A stretch of 64,000 nt of DNA from Rhizobium sp. NXC24. Its GTDB lineage: Bacteria; Pseudomonadota; Alphaproteobacteria; Rhizobiales; Rhizobiaceae. The notes under the pieces are model-generated. The model worked only from the letters and a program-made list of their open reading frames with translations. It did not search any database and had not been told where the DNA came from. The translations under genes and the position numbers were made by a program. Location of the stretch: NCBI RefSeq assembly GCF_002944315.1, contig NZ_CP024314.1, positions 1,860,001 to 1,924,000 of the forward strand, in the 5' to 3' direction. This document shows, one piece after another, positions 9,091 through 17,384 of the stretch; position 1 is the stretch's first letter, and every line of letters starts with the position of its first letter.

Positions 9091-10482
9091 ATGACCCGAG
9101 AAATCAGGCTGAACGCCTTCGACATGAATTGCGTCGGACATCAGTCGCCGGGGCTCTGGCGACACCCGCGGGACAGGTCCTGGACATACAAGGATCTCGA
9201 CTACTGGGTACATCTGGCAAAGACGCTGGAACGCGGCAAATTCGATGGCCTGTTCATAGCCGATGTGCTCGGCGTCTATGACGTGCTGAATGGAAACGTC
9301 GATGCCGCGCTTCGCCATTCGGCGCAGGTGCCGGTCAACGATCCGCTGCAGCTCATTCCGACCATGGCTTATGAGACCGAACATCTCGGCTTCGGGCTGA
9401 CGGCCTCGCTCTCCTTCGAGCATCCCTACACGTTCGCGCGCCGGCTCTCGACACTCGACCACCTGACCAAGGGACGCGTCGGCTGGAATATCGTGACCTC
9501 CTATTTGAACAGCGGCGCGCTCAACATCGGGCAGCCGGCACAGACGAACCACGACGATCGCTATGATCTCGCCGAAGAATACCTCGAGGTCTGCTACAAG
9601 CTCTGGGAAGGTAGCTGGGAAGACGATGCAGTCGTGCGCGACCGCGAAAAGGGCATCTTCACCCATCCGGAAAAAGTGCATCCGATCCGCCATGCCGGAA
9701 AGTATTTCAATGTTCCCGGCATTCACCTGAGCGAGCCGTCGCCGCAGAGAACACCGGTGCTCTATCAGGCTGGCGCCTCCAGCCGCGGCAAGGATTTTGC
9801 CGGGGCGCATGCCGAATGTATTTTCGTCGCCGCCCCCTCCAAGACCGTGCTGAAGCGCTATGTCGCAAATGTCCGCCAGGCGGCGGAACGACTTGGCCGA
9901 AATCCGCGGGACATACTTGCCTTCAACCTGCAGACCGTCGTCCTCGGCGAGACGGATGCGGAAGCCCAGCGCAAGTTCAACGAATACCGAAGCTATGCGT
10001 CTTTCGAAGGCGCGCTGACGCTGATCTCGGGTTGGACCGGCATCGATTTCGGCCAGTTCGGCCCGGACGAAGTGCTGCGTCACCGCCATACCAATGCTGT
10101 CCAATCGGCCGTCGAGACCTTCACGACGATCGATCCGAGCAAGGAATGGACGGTCCGTGAAATGGCCGATTGGGTCGGTGTCGGCGGCTTTGGGCCGGTG
10201 TTCGTCGGCTCGCCTTCGACGGTCGCGGATCTCATGCAGGAATGGATCGAGGATACCGACGTCGACGGCTTCAACCTCGCCTATGCCGTAACGCCGGAAA
10301 GCTTCGAGAACGCCGTGGATCTGCTGGTCCCGGAGCTGCAAAGGCGCGGCGTCTACAAGACCGATTATCGGCAGGGAACGTTGCGCGAAAAACTCGGCGG
10401 TAGCGGGCCACGGCTCGTTGCACCGCATCCGGGAGCGAGCTACCGCAATCTTCGGCCGACCTTTGCTCAATCGGCCGAATAG
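9091..10482 (+). CDS. DszA/NtaA/SnaA-family FMNH2-dependent monooxygenase
   Basis: A 463-residue LLM-class flavin monooxygenase of the NtaA/SnaA/DszA family. Members use FMNH2 to cleave C-N or C-S bonds (nitrilotriacetate, dibenzothiophene sulfone). Seen are the start LNAFDMNCVGHQSPGLW, GLFIADVLGVYD near residue 55, GRVGWNIVTSYLNSGALN near 130 and PVLYQAGASSRGKDFA near 220. GAGGAGAA lies seven bases before the ATG. Being the last gene of the transporter operon, and near DszC-like, SfnB and SsuD genes, it most likely completes a path that releases sulfite from an imported organosulfur compound. The exact substrate is not deducible. Confidence 0.8.
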   Translation: MTREIRLNAFDMNCVGHQSPGLWRHPRDRSWTYKDLDYWVHLAKTLERGKFDGLFIADVLGVYDVLNGNVDAALRHSAQVPVNDPLQLIPTMAYETEHLGFGLTASLSFEHPYTFARRLSTLDHLTKGRVGWNIVTSYLNSGALNIGQPAQTNHDDRYDLAEEYLEVCYKLWEGSWEDDAVVRDREKGIFTHPEKVHPIRHAGKYFNVPGIHLSEPSPQRTPVLYQAGASSRGKDFAGAHAECIFVAAPSKTVLKRYVANVRQAAERLGRNPRDILAFNLQTVVLGETDAEAQRKFNEYRSYASFEGALTLISGWTGIDFGQFGPDEVLRHRHTNAVQSAVETFTTIDPSKEWTVREMADWVGVGGFGPVFVGSPSTVADLMQEWIEDTDVDGFNLAYAVTPESFENAVDLLVPELQRRGVYKTDYRQGTLREKLGGSGPRLVAPHPGASYRNLRPTFAQSAE

Positions 10483-10675
10483 TATCCCCGCAACACGGCA
10501 AGATCACCATTCAGATAGCGCTGCGCAGGCTGATTTCAGAAAGGCGGCGACCTCCTCCTATTCGACCTGACTGTCTGCAGGAGATGGCCGCTTTAGATCC
10601 CATGAGGAGTGAACAGCGGCCGCCGCTCTGGCAGAGTGAGATTGCATCAAAACACTCGCTCAGGAGGAGCAGTTT

Positions 10676-10819
10676 ATGGAACCTGCATCCATTCATCCGA
10701 CCGCTGTCCGCACTGATCTTGGCGCAATTTTTGTGTCATTGGAACTCTTATGTTCATTTGCAAGCGGCGTGGCCACGACTGTTCGTCCAGCCAATAACGG
10801 CTGGTCCTGCATGGTGTAG
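10676..10819 (+). pseudogene. 5' remnant of an IS110-family transposase gene
   Basis: A GGAGGAG site precedes an ATG whose first residues include DLGAIFVSLEL, which I recognise as the N-terminus of a rhizobial IS110-family transposase. After about 23 residues the similarity ends and a stop follows at codon 48. The rest of the 10483-11061 gap shows no gene. This looks like the 5' edge of a degraded insertion sequence. Confidence 0.4.
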
Positions 10820-11061
10820 CTAATGCGCAATGTAGGAGACAGGGCCTCAAGACGACGGTTTGCAAACTCTTATACGCGGGTTCGATACCGCATTTCCGTC
10901 TGTACGCCTGGGGCTGCTTCTGTCTAAGCGCGGGCATCGACATAGTCGGCCACTCAATTCCATCGAAGGTTCCCCGACCGGGGCCCTGCCTCCAACATTG
11001 AGCATCAGCAGATGATCGATCTTGCCTCCTCTTTCTAATGCGCGCGATATGCGGTGCTTGG

Positions 11062-11640
11062 CTAAGCGTAGTCAGCTGGTTGCACCTCCTGACCGATAGC
11101 CCACAGGAAGGCCCCCATTTCTCTAGCGATCGCGGTGATCGCGATGGCCTTGTGCTTCCCCGCGAGGATCATTTTTCGATAGCGAGAGCAGAGGCGGAGC
11201 TGACCTTTCCAGGCTATTTCACGAACGGTTCTCGGTAGACCTTCCAACTGCGCTTGCTTGGTTCGACTGACCCGTGCAGGGAAGCGATAAGCCCATGCGC
11301 CTTCGACCAGCATGCGGCGAGCCCGAGAGTTCCCGGCCTTTGTGATCCCGCCACGTTTGACATGTTCACCTGTCGAGCTCTCTGACGGAACGAGGCCAAG
11401 AAAGGCCATCAGCTGGCGGGGATTTTCGAAGCGGCGGATGTCGCCAATTTCGGCAACAAAGACGACGGCGGCAATCAGCGACACGCCTCGCAACGCCTGA
11501 TAGGCTTCGACAACAGGAGCCATCGTCCAGGAGTTGACAGTCTCCGAGATCAGATCGGTCAGACGCTTCAAGCGCACCTCGGCATCCTCGATCGCTTGGC
11601 AGTATTCCTTGAGAACGATAAAGTGCGCCGGGACGACCAA
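11062..11640 (-). pseudogene. IS110-family transposase, C-terminal half only
   Basis: The 192 residues cover the C-terminal Transposase_20 domain: LRGVSLIAAVVFVAEIGDI, a block LMAFLGLVPSESSTGEHVKRGG (split here as LMAFLGLVP and SSTGEHVKRGG), and ITKAGNSRARRMLVEGAW with the conserved Ser region. The N-terminal RuvC-like DEDD domain of about 150 residues is missing; intact IS110 transposases are about 340 residues. The break is near 11641, where unrelated coiled-coil coding sequence on the other strand begins. The element should be inactive. It lies in opposite orientation to the 5' fragment at 10676, so the two are probably not halves of one simple deletion. Confidence 0.75.
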
Positions 11641-11862
11641 AGATTCAAGGAATCCAACATAGACGCCCTTTCAAGGAAACTCAGGGAGGCAAAGGATCAG
11701 GACAGATCGGATTTGCGTCGACAGATCGAGGACCTGGAAGACCAGCTTCACGATATCCGCCGCAATCAGCGCGATGTCCAGGATCAGCTTGACCAGGTGG
11801 CCCGCGATATCGAGTGGTTCCAGCGCAATCCGGACGCGCCGCTGCCGGTACAGGGATATTGA
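11641..11862 (+). pseudogene. Truncated coiled-coil protein, 3' end
   Basis: After the IS110 break the plus strand encodes a charged alpha-helical tail. It has heptad-like runs (LSRKLREAKDQ, LRRQIEDLEDQLHDIRRNQ) and the end RDIEWFQRNPDAPLP. An open frame extends back into the insertion sequence, but the protein-like character starts only near 11655, so the N-terminus appears to have been lost at the junction. The intact parent is unknown. It lies just upstream of the left leader module of the glycan cluster. Confidence 0.45.
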
Positions 11863-11922
11863 GCCGACCAAAACGGCAACGCCACGGCTTGAGAAACTTC
11901 GCTCTGCCTCAGACTAACGTCC

Positions 11923-12139
11923 GGTTCATTATAGGACCTTCGTCCAAAGACAACAATCTTTGGTCCTAACGCCATAGATTATACCTACCGCTGCGCCACG
12001 TCTCCCCGGCGATGGAAGCGGCGGGCAATCCGACCGCCTTCGTAAAGCGTTGGAGAAGGGTCGAGAACATGAACGACGTCCTCAAGAACAGCATCGTCGC
12101 CCTGGTGCTTGCCATGGTTTCCGCCGGCGGCAACGTCAC
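11923..12139 (+). promoter_or_regulatory. Left copy of the twin promoter-leader module
   Basis: This 217-bp stretch is repeated in inverted orientation at 21443-21656, at the other end of the glycan cluster. Shared blocks include TTATAGGAC, GCCATAGATTAT, CGGCGATGGAAGCGGCGGG, CACCGCCTTCGT-like sequence, GGAGAAG and CATGAAC. It contains a hairpin (CCAAAGA 11944-11950, TCTTTGG 11957-11963) and a micro-ORF. It ends a few bases before the UDP-xylose synthase gene and presumably carries its promoter and 5' leader. Confidence 0.7.
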
Positions 12140-12158
12140 CGAACGAGCTGCGAGATAA
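12069..12158 (+). CDS. Leader micro-ORF of 29 residues upstream of UDP-xylose synthase
   Basis: The start MNDVLKNSIVALVLAM is preceded by GGAGAAGGG. A paralogous start, MNGVLKNGVLAPVLAT, with the same GGAGAAG site is found in the right module at 21510. Stop TAA is six bases before the ATG of the next gene, which has only a weak site of its own, so coupled translation is plausible. The middle is hydrophobic. An in-frame ATG at 12012 would give 48 residues but lacks a ribosome binding site. Function unknown. Confidence 0.4.
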   Translation: MNDVLKNSIVALVLAMVSAGGNVTERAAR

Positions 12159-12164
12159 TCGGCC

Positions 12165-13136
12165 ATGCAAACGAAGCGAATCCTAGTTACTGGTGGTGCA
12201 GGTTTCCTCGGATCGTTCCTGTGTGAACGGCTTTTGCAGGAAAAACATGAAGTTATTTGCGTCGATAATTTCTTTACGGGACGCAAAAGTACCGTCGCGC
12301 ACCTGCTTGACGACAGGTCTTTCGAGATCATCCGCCACGACGTTACCTTTCCCCTCTACATAGAGGTCGATGAGATTTACAACCTCGCCTGCCCGGCAAG
12401 TCCGGTTCACTACCAGTTCGATCCGGTGCAGACGACGAAGACCAGCGTCCATGGCGCGATCAACATGCTGGGCCTCGCCAAGCGGGTCGGCGCAAAGATC
12501 CTCCAGGCCTCCACCTCCGAAGTCTACGGCGATCCCGAGATCCATCCGCAACAGGAGGATTATTGGGGCCGGGTGAACCCGATAGGACCGCGCTCTTGCT
12601 ACGACGAGGGCAAACGCTGCGCCGAGACCCTGTTTTTCGATTACTGGCGACAGCACCGGCTCCGGATCAAGGTGGCGCGCATCTTCAACACATATGGCCC
12701 AAGGATGCACCCCGATGACGGTCGCGTCGTTTCCAACTTCGTCGTGCAGGCGCTGCAGAACAAGCCGATAACCGTTTATGGCAATGGCCAGCAGACACGC
12801 TCGTTCTGCTACGTCGACGACCTCATTGACGGCCTGGTTCGTTTGATGGGGACGAAGGACGAGATCACAGGCCCGATCAATCTTGGCAATCCGGCGGAAT
12901 TTACGATGCTGGAGCTTGCCAATCTCGTCATAGAACTGACTGGAAGCCGATCGACGATAAAATACTTGCCCTTGCCTGCCGACGATCCCAGGCAGCGGCA
13001 GCCGGACATTGGCTTCGCCATGCGCGAGCTTGGCTGGAAGCCGAAGGTCCGGTTGCGGGGCGGGCTTGCCAAAACGATCGCCTATTTTGACGACCTGCTT
13101 TCGTCGGACCGCTCGCAGCAGGTCGCCGCGGAATGA
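12165..13136 (+). CDS. uxs: UDP-glucuronate decarboxylase (UDP-xylose synthase)
   Basis: This 323-residue extended SDR enzyme converts UDP-glucuronate to UDP-xylose and CO2 using bound NAD+. The Rossmann motif GGAGFLGS is at residue 10. [12 protein letters not shown] near 72 is diagnostic of UXS, as are [19 protein letters not shown] near 115 and the active-site CYDEGKR near 145 (Tyr and Lys of YxxxK). [19 protein letters not shown] follows near 175. The stop overlaps the next gene by four bases. With that epimerase it should supply UDP-xylose and UDP-arabinose to the glycosyltransferases transcribed from the other end of the cluster. Confidence 0.93.
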   Translation: MQTKRILVTGGAGFLGSFLCERLLQEKHEVICVDNFFTGRKSTVAHLLDDRSFEIIRHDVTFPLYIEVDEIYNLACPASPVHYQFDPVQTTKTSVHGAINMLGLAKRVGAKILQASTSEVYGDPEIHPQQEDYWGRVNPIGPRSCYDEGKRCAETLFFDYWRQHRLRIKVARIFNTYGPRMHPDDGRVVSNFVVQALQNKPITVYGNGQQTRSFCYVDDLIDGLVRLMGTKDEITGPINLGNPAEFTMLELANLVIELTGSRSTIKYLPLPADDPRQRQPDIGFAMRELGWKPKVRLRGGLAKTIAYFDDLLSSDRSQQVAAE

Positions 13137-14107
13137 GCACTGTCCTCGTCACAGGCGGAGCCGGTTATATCGGATCGCATTGCTGCAAGGCTTTCGCCGA
13201 GGCGGGCTGGTCGGTGGTAACCTACGACAATCTCTCCCGCGGCTGGCGTGAAGCGGTCAAATGGGGACCGCTCGTTGAGGGCGATATAGCAGACGCCGAG
13301 ACAATGGCGGCAGCGCTGCGCCAGTACCGACCGGATGTGGTGGCGCATTTCGCTGCCTATGCTTACGTCGGCGAATCCGTCGAATTGCCTGAACTCTACT
13401 ACCGGAACAACACATTCGGGACGTTGGTGCTCATCGAGGAGATGCTCAAGGCCGGGATCGACAGGCTGATCTTTTCAAGTACCTGCGCTTCCTACGGCAT
13501 TCCGGTGCGCACCCCGATCGACGAAGAGCATCCGCAGTGGCCGATCAATCCATATGGATGGTCGAAATTCATGATCGAGCGGATGGTAGAGGATTTCTCG
13601 CGTGCGCGCGGCCTCAATGCGGTGATGCTGCGTTATTTCAATGCAGCCGGCTGCGACCCTGATGGCCAGATCGGCGAACGGCACGAACCTGAGACACATG
13701 TCGTTCCGCTCGCCATAGAGGCGGCGATCAAACCAGGCCGGACCTTTACCATCAACGGCACCGATTTCGACACACGGGACGGCAGCGCCATCCGCGACTA
13801 CATCCACGTCAGCGATCTGGCGCATGCCCATGTCCTTGGGGGTGAAAAGCTATTGCGGGACCGAGGCGTGCATGTCTACAACCTCGGTACGGGCACCGGA
13901 ACGACTGTCAAAGAATTGGTCGACGCCGTCGGCCGCGTTTCCGGACATCAACTTCCCGTTGCCTATGGTCCCCGCAGACCCGGTGACCCGCCGGCGCTCG
14001 TCGCTGCGGCCGGCAAGGCAGAGCGGGAGCTTGGATGGGTACCCATGCATTCCGATATCGACACCATCATAGAGACGGCGCTCACCTGGTATCGCAGCCG
14101 GGCGTGA
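13133..14107 (+). CDS. UDP-sugar 4-epimerase, probably UDP-xylose/UDP-arabinose
   Basis: This 324-residue GalE-type SDR has Rossmann motif [10 protein letters not shown] at residue 7, [12 protein letters not shown] near 72, SSTCASYG near 115 and YGWSK (catalytic Tyr, Lys) near 142. [12 protein letters not shown] is near 163. By sequence alone it could be UDP-glucose 4-epimerase. The four-base overlap with the UDP-xylose synthase gene points to UDP-xylose 4-epimerase, as in the uxs1-uxe pair of Sinorhizobium meliloti. The stop is four bases from the end of the convergent GT4 gene, leaving no room for a terminator. Confidence 0.85.
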   Translation: MSTVLVTGGAGYIGSHCCKAFAEAGWSVVTYDNLSRGWREAVKWGPLVEGDIADAETMAAALRQYRPDVVAHFAAYAYVGESVELPELYYRNNTFGTLVLIEEMLKAGIDRLIFSSTCASYGIPVRTPIDEEHPQWPINPYGWSKFMIERMVEDFSRARGLNAVMLRYFNAAGCDPDGQIGERHEPETHVVPLAIEAAIKPGRTFTINGTDFDTRDGSAIRDYIHVSDLAHAHVLGGEKLLRDRGVHVYNLGTGTGTTVKELVDAVGRVSGHQLPVAYGPRRPGDPPALVAAAGKAERELGWVPMHSDIDTIIETALTWYRSRA

Positions 14108-14110
14108 CCC

Positions 14111-15340
14111 TTACCTTCGGGGCTTTGTCAGAAAATCATCGAGAGCGGCACCGACCGCCTCGATCGAGAATTTTTCTGTAACCCGTTTCCTGGCCGCTGT
14201 GCCGAGTTGTGCTCGAAGCGCTCTATCGTCTTTCAATCTCGCCAGGGCCCGCGCAATTTCCTCCGGCCGCTCCTGCCCCACCATCAGGCCGCCGGAAGCC
14301 TCTCCATCAGCCAGAATGTCCGGCAAACCCTGCGCATCGGTGGCGATGATAGGAAGGCCGCAGGCCATCGCCTCCAATGGCGCCACCGGCATGCCTTCGA
14401 TGCGCGAGGCCGTGACATAGGCATCCGCGGCGGAAAGCCAGCGTCGGATCAAGGGCCGGTCGGTCGTATAGCTGGAAAGCCATTGCACATTTGACAGGCC
14501 GCTTTCGCCAAGGAGCTTTGCAAACGCCTCGCTGTCCTGGCCCGAACCGATGATCACCAGCTTGCCGGTTGAATTGTCGGCAAAGCGCGCCCAAGCCTTC
14601 AGGAGAACATCGAGCCCCTTGCGGCGGATATCAATGCGCCCGTGATTGAAGACGATGAAACCATCCTGCGGCAAGCCAAGGCTTGCTCGCGCCTCCACGC
14701 GGTCCATCGCCCGCCATTCCCCGGTATCCAGCGGATTCGGGATATTCGCGATGTCGAGCCCAATGCGCGGATAGGCCTTGGCGAGGCGGTCGCGTTCCGC
14801 CGAGGAAGCGACGATGACGCCGGAGCACGCGCGCAACGAAAGCTGCCGCGCAACGGCCTCGATCCAGGACAGCGTGCGATCCCCGCCCTGGAAGCTGGCA
14901 TAGAGCGGGACGTTCATGCGGCGCGCCAGCCATGCAAGCGCATCGAAGCGAATATATTCATATTCCTGGGCAAGCAGCACATCGCATCGGGAGCGGATAA
15001 GTATCTCGCGAAAGGCCGCGAGTGGCGTCGCGGCCCAGCGCCGCAGGCTGTAGGCGGCGGGAGAATGGCCCTGCCGGGACCGCCTTGCCGGGGCTATCCA
15101 GATCGGCGCGCCTGTGCCCGAATGCTTGTAGCATTCAATTCTGCTCACCCGCTCGGATGCGCAGACAATGATCGGCTTGTGGCCCACCGAGCTCAGCGCG
15201 GCGGCATAGCCGAACAGCCAACCTCCCGTCATCCGCTCGATGAAATCCTGAAGCTCGAGCCCAATCGGCTCGAGAAATTCCTCAATCACGTCGCCCCATG
15301 GAAAGAGGGCGATCACGCGCGGCGTCCGATGGCCGGTCAT
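14111..15340 (-). CDS. GT-B glycosyltransferase, family 4
   Basis: The 409-residue protein has a GT-B fold. The N-terminal acceptor domain begins with ALFPWGDVIEEFL and GGWLFGYAAAL. The donor domain from about residue 215 carries FNHGRIDIRRKGLDVLLKAW and the E-x7-E motif in RIEGMPVAPLEAMACGLP near 320. It is a retaining transferase expected to act at the inner face of the membrane. It is the last gene of the minus-strand glycan operon and its start overlaps the methyltransferase stop by four bases. The sugar transferred is unknown; xylose or arabinose is possible from context. Confidence 0.8.
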   Translation of the reverse strand: MTGHRTPRVIALFPWGDVIEEFLEPIGLELQDFIERMTGGWLFGYAAALSSVGHKPIIVCASERVSRIECYKHSGTGAPIWIAPARRSRQGHSPAAYSLRRWAATPLAAFREILIRSRCDVLLAQEYEYIRFDALAWLARRMNVPLYASFQGGDRTLSWIEAVARQLSLRACSGVIVASSAERDRLAKAYPRIGLDIANIPNPLDTGEWRAMDRVEARASLGLPQDGFIVFNHGRIDIRRKGLDVLLKAWARFADNSTGKLVIIGSGQDSEAFAKLLGESGLSNVQWLSSYTTDRPLIRRWLSAADAYVTASRIEGMPVAPLEAMACGLPIIATDAQGLPDILADGEASGGLMVGQERPEEIARALARLKDDRALRAQLGTAARKRVTEKFSIEAVGAALDDFLTKPRR

Positions 15341-16077
15341 TTGCGCCAGGCGAATGCTGTCTCGGTACCCCGCGTGGAGGGCCGGTGCATCAGGTAGCCG
15401 ACGACCGTTAACGGAGCCGCGAGCGCATAAAGAACTTTGCGGCGGCGGCGTCCGAGGCGCGAAAACGAGACGTCATGGAAGAACGCCGTGGCAGGGTTGA
15501 TGAATGTGGCGCGCCGTTCCGGCGGCCTGTCGAAAAGGGCTGCAAGCTCCGGGTCCTTGTACCCGCGCCTGACATGCCCCCACTCGCGCATCAACTCGCT
15601 CTCGTGCGGGCAATGGCGTTTCATGACGCGGAAATAGGGATAGTGCCATTTAGCTTCGGGGGTGGAAATGAGGACATATCCACCCGGCCGCACCACCCGC
15701 AATGCCTCCTGTGCAGCGCGGCGATCGTCCTCGATATGCTCCAGCACGTCGAACAGGGTGACGATGTCAAAACTGTCGTCGGCGAAGGGCAGCGAACAGG
15801 CATTGCCGCAAATGAAGGTCGATCTCGCCCACGAGGGTTGGTGCTCGCCCAGCTCCGGGTCAATGTCGAGCGTAACGATCTCTGCTTCCGGATAGAGGAT
15901 GCTGGCAAGGCCGCTGCGACCGCCCCCGATTTCCAACACGCGGCCGAAGCCACCGGTTTCGGACGGGGCAACACGATGGATGGCACGCATCTTCTCACGA
16001 TAGAAGAGGCCATCGGTCAGACCATTCGGATAAGGGTTCCCGGACAGGAACCGGCCAAGCGGCGCCTTCTTGATCAT
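15337..16077 (-). CDS. SAM-dependent methyltransferase (Methyltransf_11 type)
   Basis: A 246-residue class I methyltransferase with motif I VLEIGGGRSGLAS near residue 45, acidic LDIDPELG near 67 and DSFDIVTLFDVLEHIED near 100. The ATG at 16077 is chosen because GAAGGGAA lies upstream and it overlaps the preceding stop as ATGA; the frame stays open further upstream only by chance. A C-terminal hydrophobic stretch (VLYALAAPLTVVGYL) may touch the membrane. In this cluster it probably methylates a sugar of the glycan, changing its surface properties or capping it. The acceptor is unknown. Confidence 0.8.
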   Translation of the reverse strand: MIKKAPLGRFLSGNPYPNGLTDGLFYREKMRAIHRVAPSETGGFGRVLEIGGGRSGLASILYPEAEIVTLDIDPELGEHQPSWARSTFICGNACSLPFADDSFDIVTLFDVLEHIEDDRRAAQEALRVVRPGGYVLISTPEAKWHYPYFRVMKRHCPHESELMREWGHVRRGYKDPELAALFDRPPERRATFINPATAFFHDVSFSRLGRRRRKVLYALAAPLTVVGYLMHRPSTRGTETAFAWRK

Positions 16078-17384
16078 TTCGCTATTCCCTTCGCATCGAT
16101 GGCGGTTACACGCATCGGTATCCGCCGCTTTCTCCAACCGAAGCGCAGAAGAAACGGCAGTCCGGCCAGCCAGCCCTGCACTTCCGAGACCAAAATTCCG
16201 AGCCTGCCGGGCTGACCCTCGAAAAGCGTTTTGACGAGCGTCTTCAGGAAGTAGACCGGCAGTTGCTTGCAGATGCGCACGATGTTTCCACGATCGCCGA
16301 AATTGTCGTATTGCACGACAAGCGCCGCCACATGGCCTTTCATGTAGGCGCTCATCTGCCGCTTGAGGCCCGGCCAGTCGCTTCGATGGTGATGGAAGAC
16401 GACGGCCCGCGGTTCGTAGAGGCACGCCCCACCGGTCGCCAGAAGCCGGTACCAGAGTTCTGAGTCTTCGGAGCACCCCGCGGCTCCCGCGCCGAGGCGT
16501 TCGTCGAACAGGCCGACACGTTCGAACACGGATCGCTGAAAGGCCATGTTGGCGCCTGCGCCCATCTTCCACACATGCGCCCCGCTCGGCCGCGTCTCTT
16601 CAAAGAAGCGACTGTCGAAGGTGAGCGGCACGAAAGTGGTCCCGAAGCCGCCCATGGTGAACTGAAAGCAGCGTTGCGCTGGTGTGTCGAGGCGCGCCGG
16701 CAGCACCAGACCAGTGAGCGCATCCACATCCCGGTCCGCAAAGGCGCGCGCGATCTCTGCGGTCCAGCCGGGATGGACTTCGACATCGTCGTCGGTGAAG
16801 GCGACGATATTCAGCCGGCTTGCACGAATTCCCGCGTTTCTGGCACGGCTCAAGCCGGCCTGCGGCTCATGGACATAACGAACGCCAGGGAACTCTCCGC
16901 ACACGCCCTTGGCATTTCCGTTGCTGGAATTGTCGACGACGATAATTTCCCCTGGGGCACTGCGCTGTGCTGCCACGCTGCGAAGGCAGTCAGCCAGCGC
17001 CGGATCGCGATCGCGCGTGCAGATCACCACGGAGATGTCATGCGCCGAAGCGGAAGACGCGGTTGCGAACTCATCGAGGCTTTCGATCAGATCTTCCGCT
17101 TTCAGCGCGGCCTCAAGCGAGAGTGCGCGTTTGGGCCATCCTTCGTAGGTGGCGCGTAGTGGCGCACCAAGGTTGATGCTGCGCGCTTCCAGTTGCGCGG
17201 CTGCATATTCGGCAGTGAGTTGGCGCAACTGGGGGATTCCGTAAGGCAGTTCGTCTTGCAGGGATGCCCGTGTTCCAAGTGGCAGGTCCTTCCACCAGAA
17301 GATGGACAATGCTGGCCCATTCTCTACGGGCGCATTGGCGACAGCAAGATCGATATGCCGAACCTCAAAGCGCTCTTTCATCAT
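16074..17384 (-). CDS. GT2 glycosyltransferase with N-terminal extension
   Basis: The 436-residue protein has a GT-A domain starting near residue 120: ISVVICTRDRDPALADCL, IVVDNSS, AGLSRARNAGI and the metal-binding AFTDDDVEVHPGW. GAGANMAFQRSVFERVGLFDE follows near 270. GGGAG lies nine bases before ATG 17384, which overlaps the previous stop. The first 115 residues are not part of the GT2 fold and resemble in layout the extension on the neighbouring GT2 at 17381. C-terminal hydrophobic patches (LVKTLFEGQPGRLGILV) suggest membrane contact. It is one of three GT2 enzymes in this operon. Confidence 0.82.
   Translation of the reverse strand: MMKERFEVRHIDLAVANAPVENGPALSIFWWKDLPLGTRASLQDELPYGIPQLRQLTAEYAAAQLEARSINLGAPLRATYEGWPKRALSLEAALKAEDLIESLDEFATASSASAHDISVVICTRDRDPALADCLRSVAAQRSAPGEIIVVDNSSNGNAKGVCGEFPGVRYVHEPQAGLSRARNAGIRASRLNIVAFTDDDVEVHPGWTAEIARAFADRDVDALTGLVLPARLDTPAQRCFQFTMGGFGTTFVPLTFDSRFFEETRPSGAHVWKMGAGANMAFQRSVFERVGLFDERLGAGAAGCSEDSELWYRLLATGGACLYEPRAVVFHHHRSDWPGLKRQMSAYMKGHVAALVVQYDNFGDRGNIVRICKQLPVYFLKTLVKTLFEGQPGRLGILVSEVQGWLAGLPFLLRFGWRKRRIPMRVTAIDAKGIAK

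Noticed and set aside
9070..10470. 466-codon minus-strand frame
   Set aside because: Antisense to the NtaA/DszA-family monooxygenase; the plus-strand product is clearly the real one.
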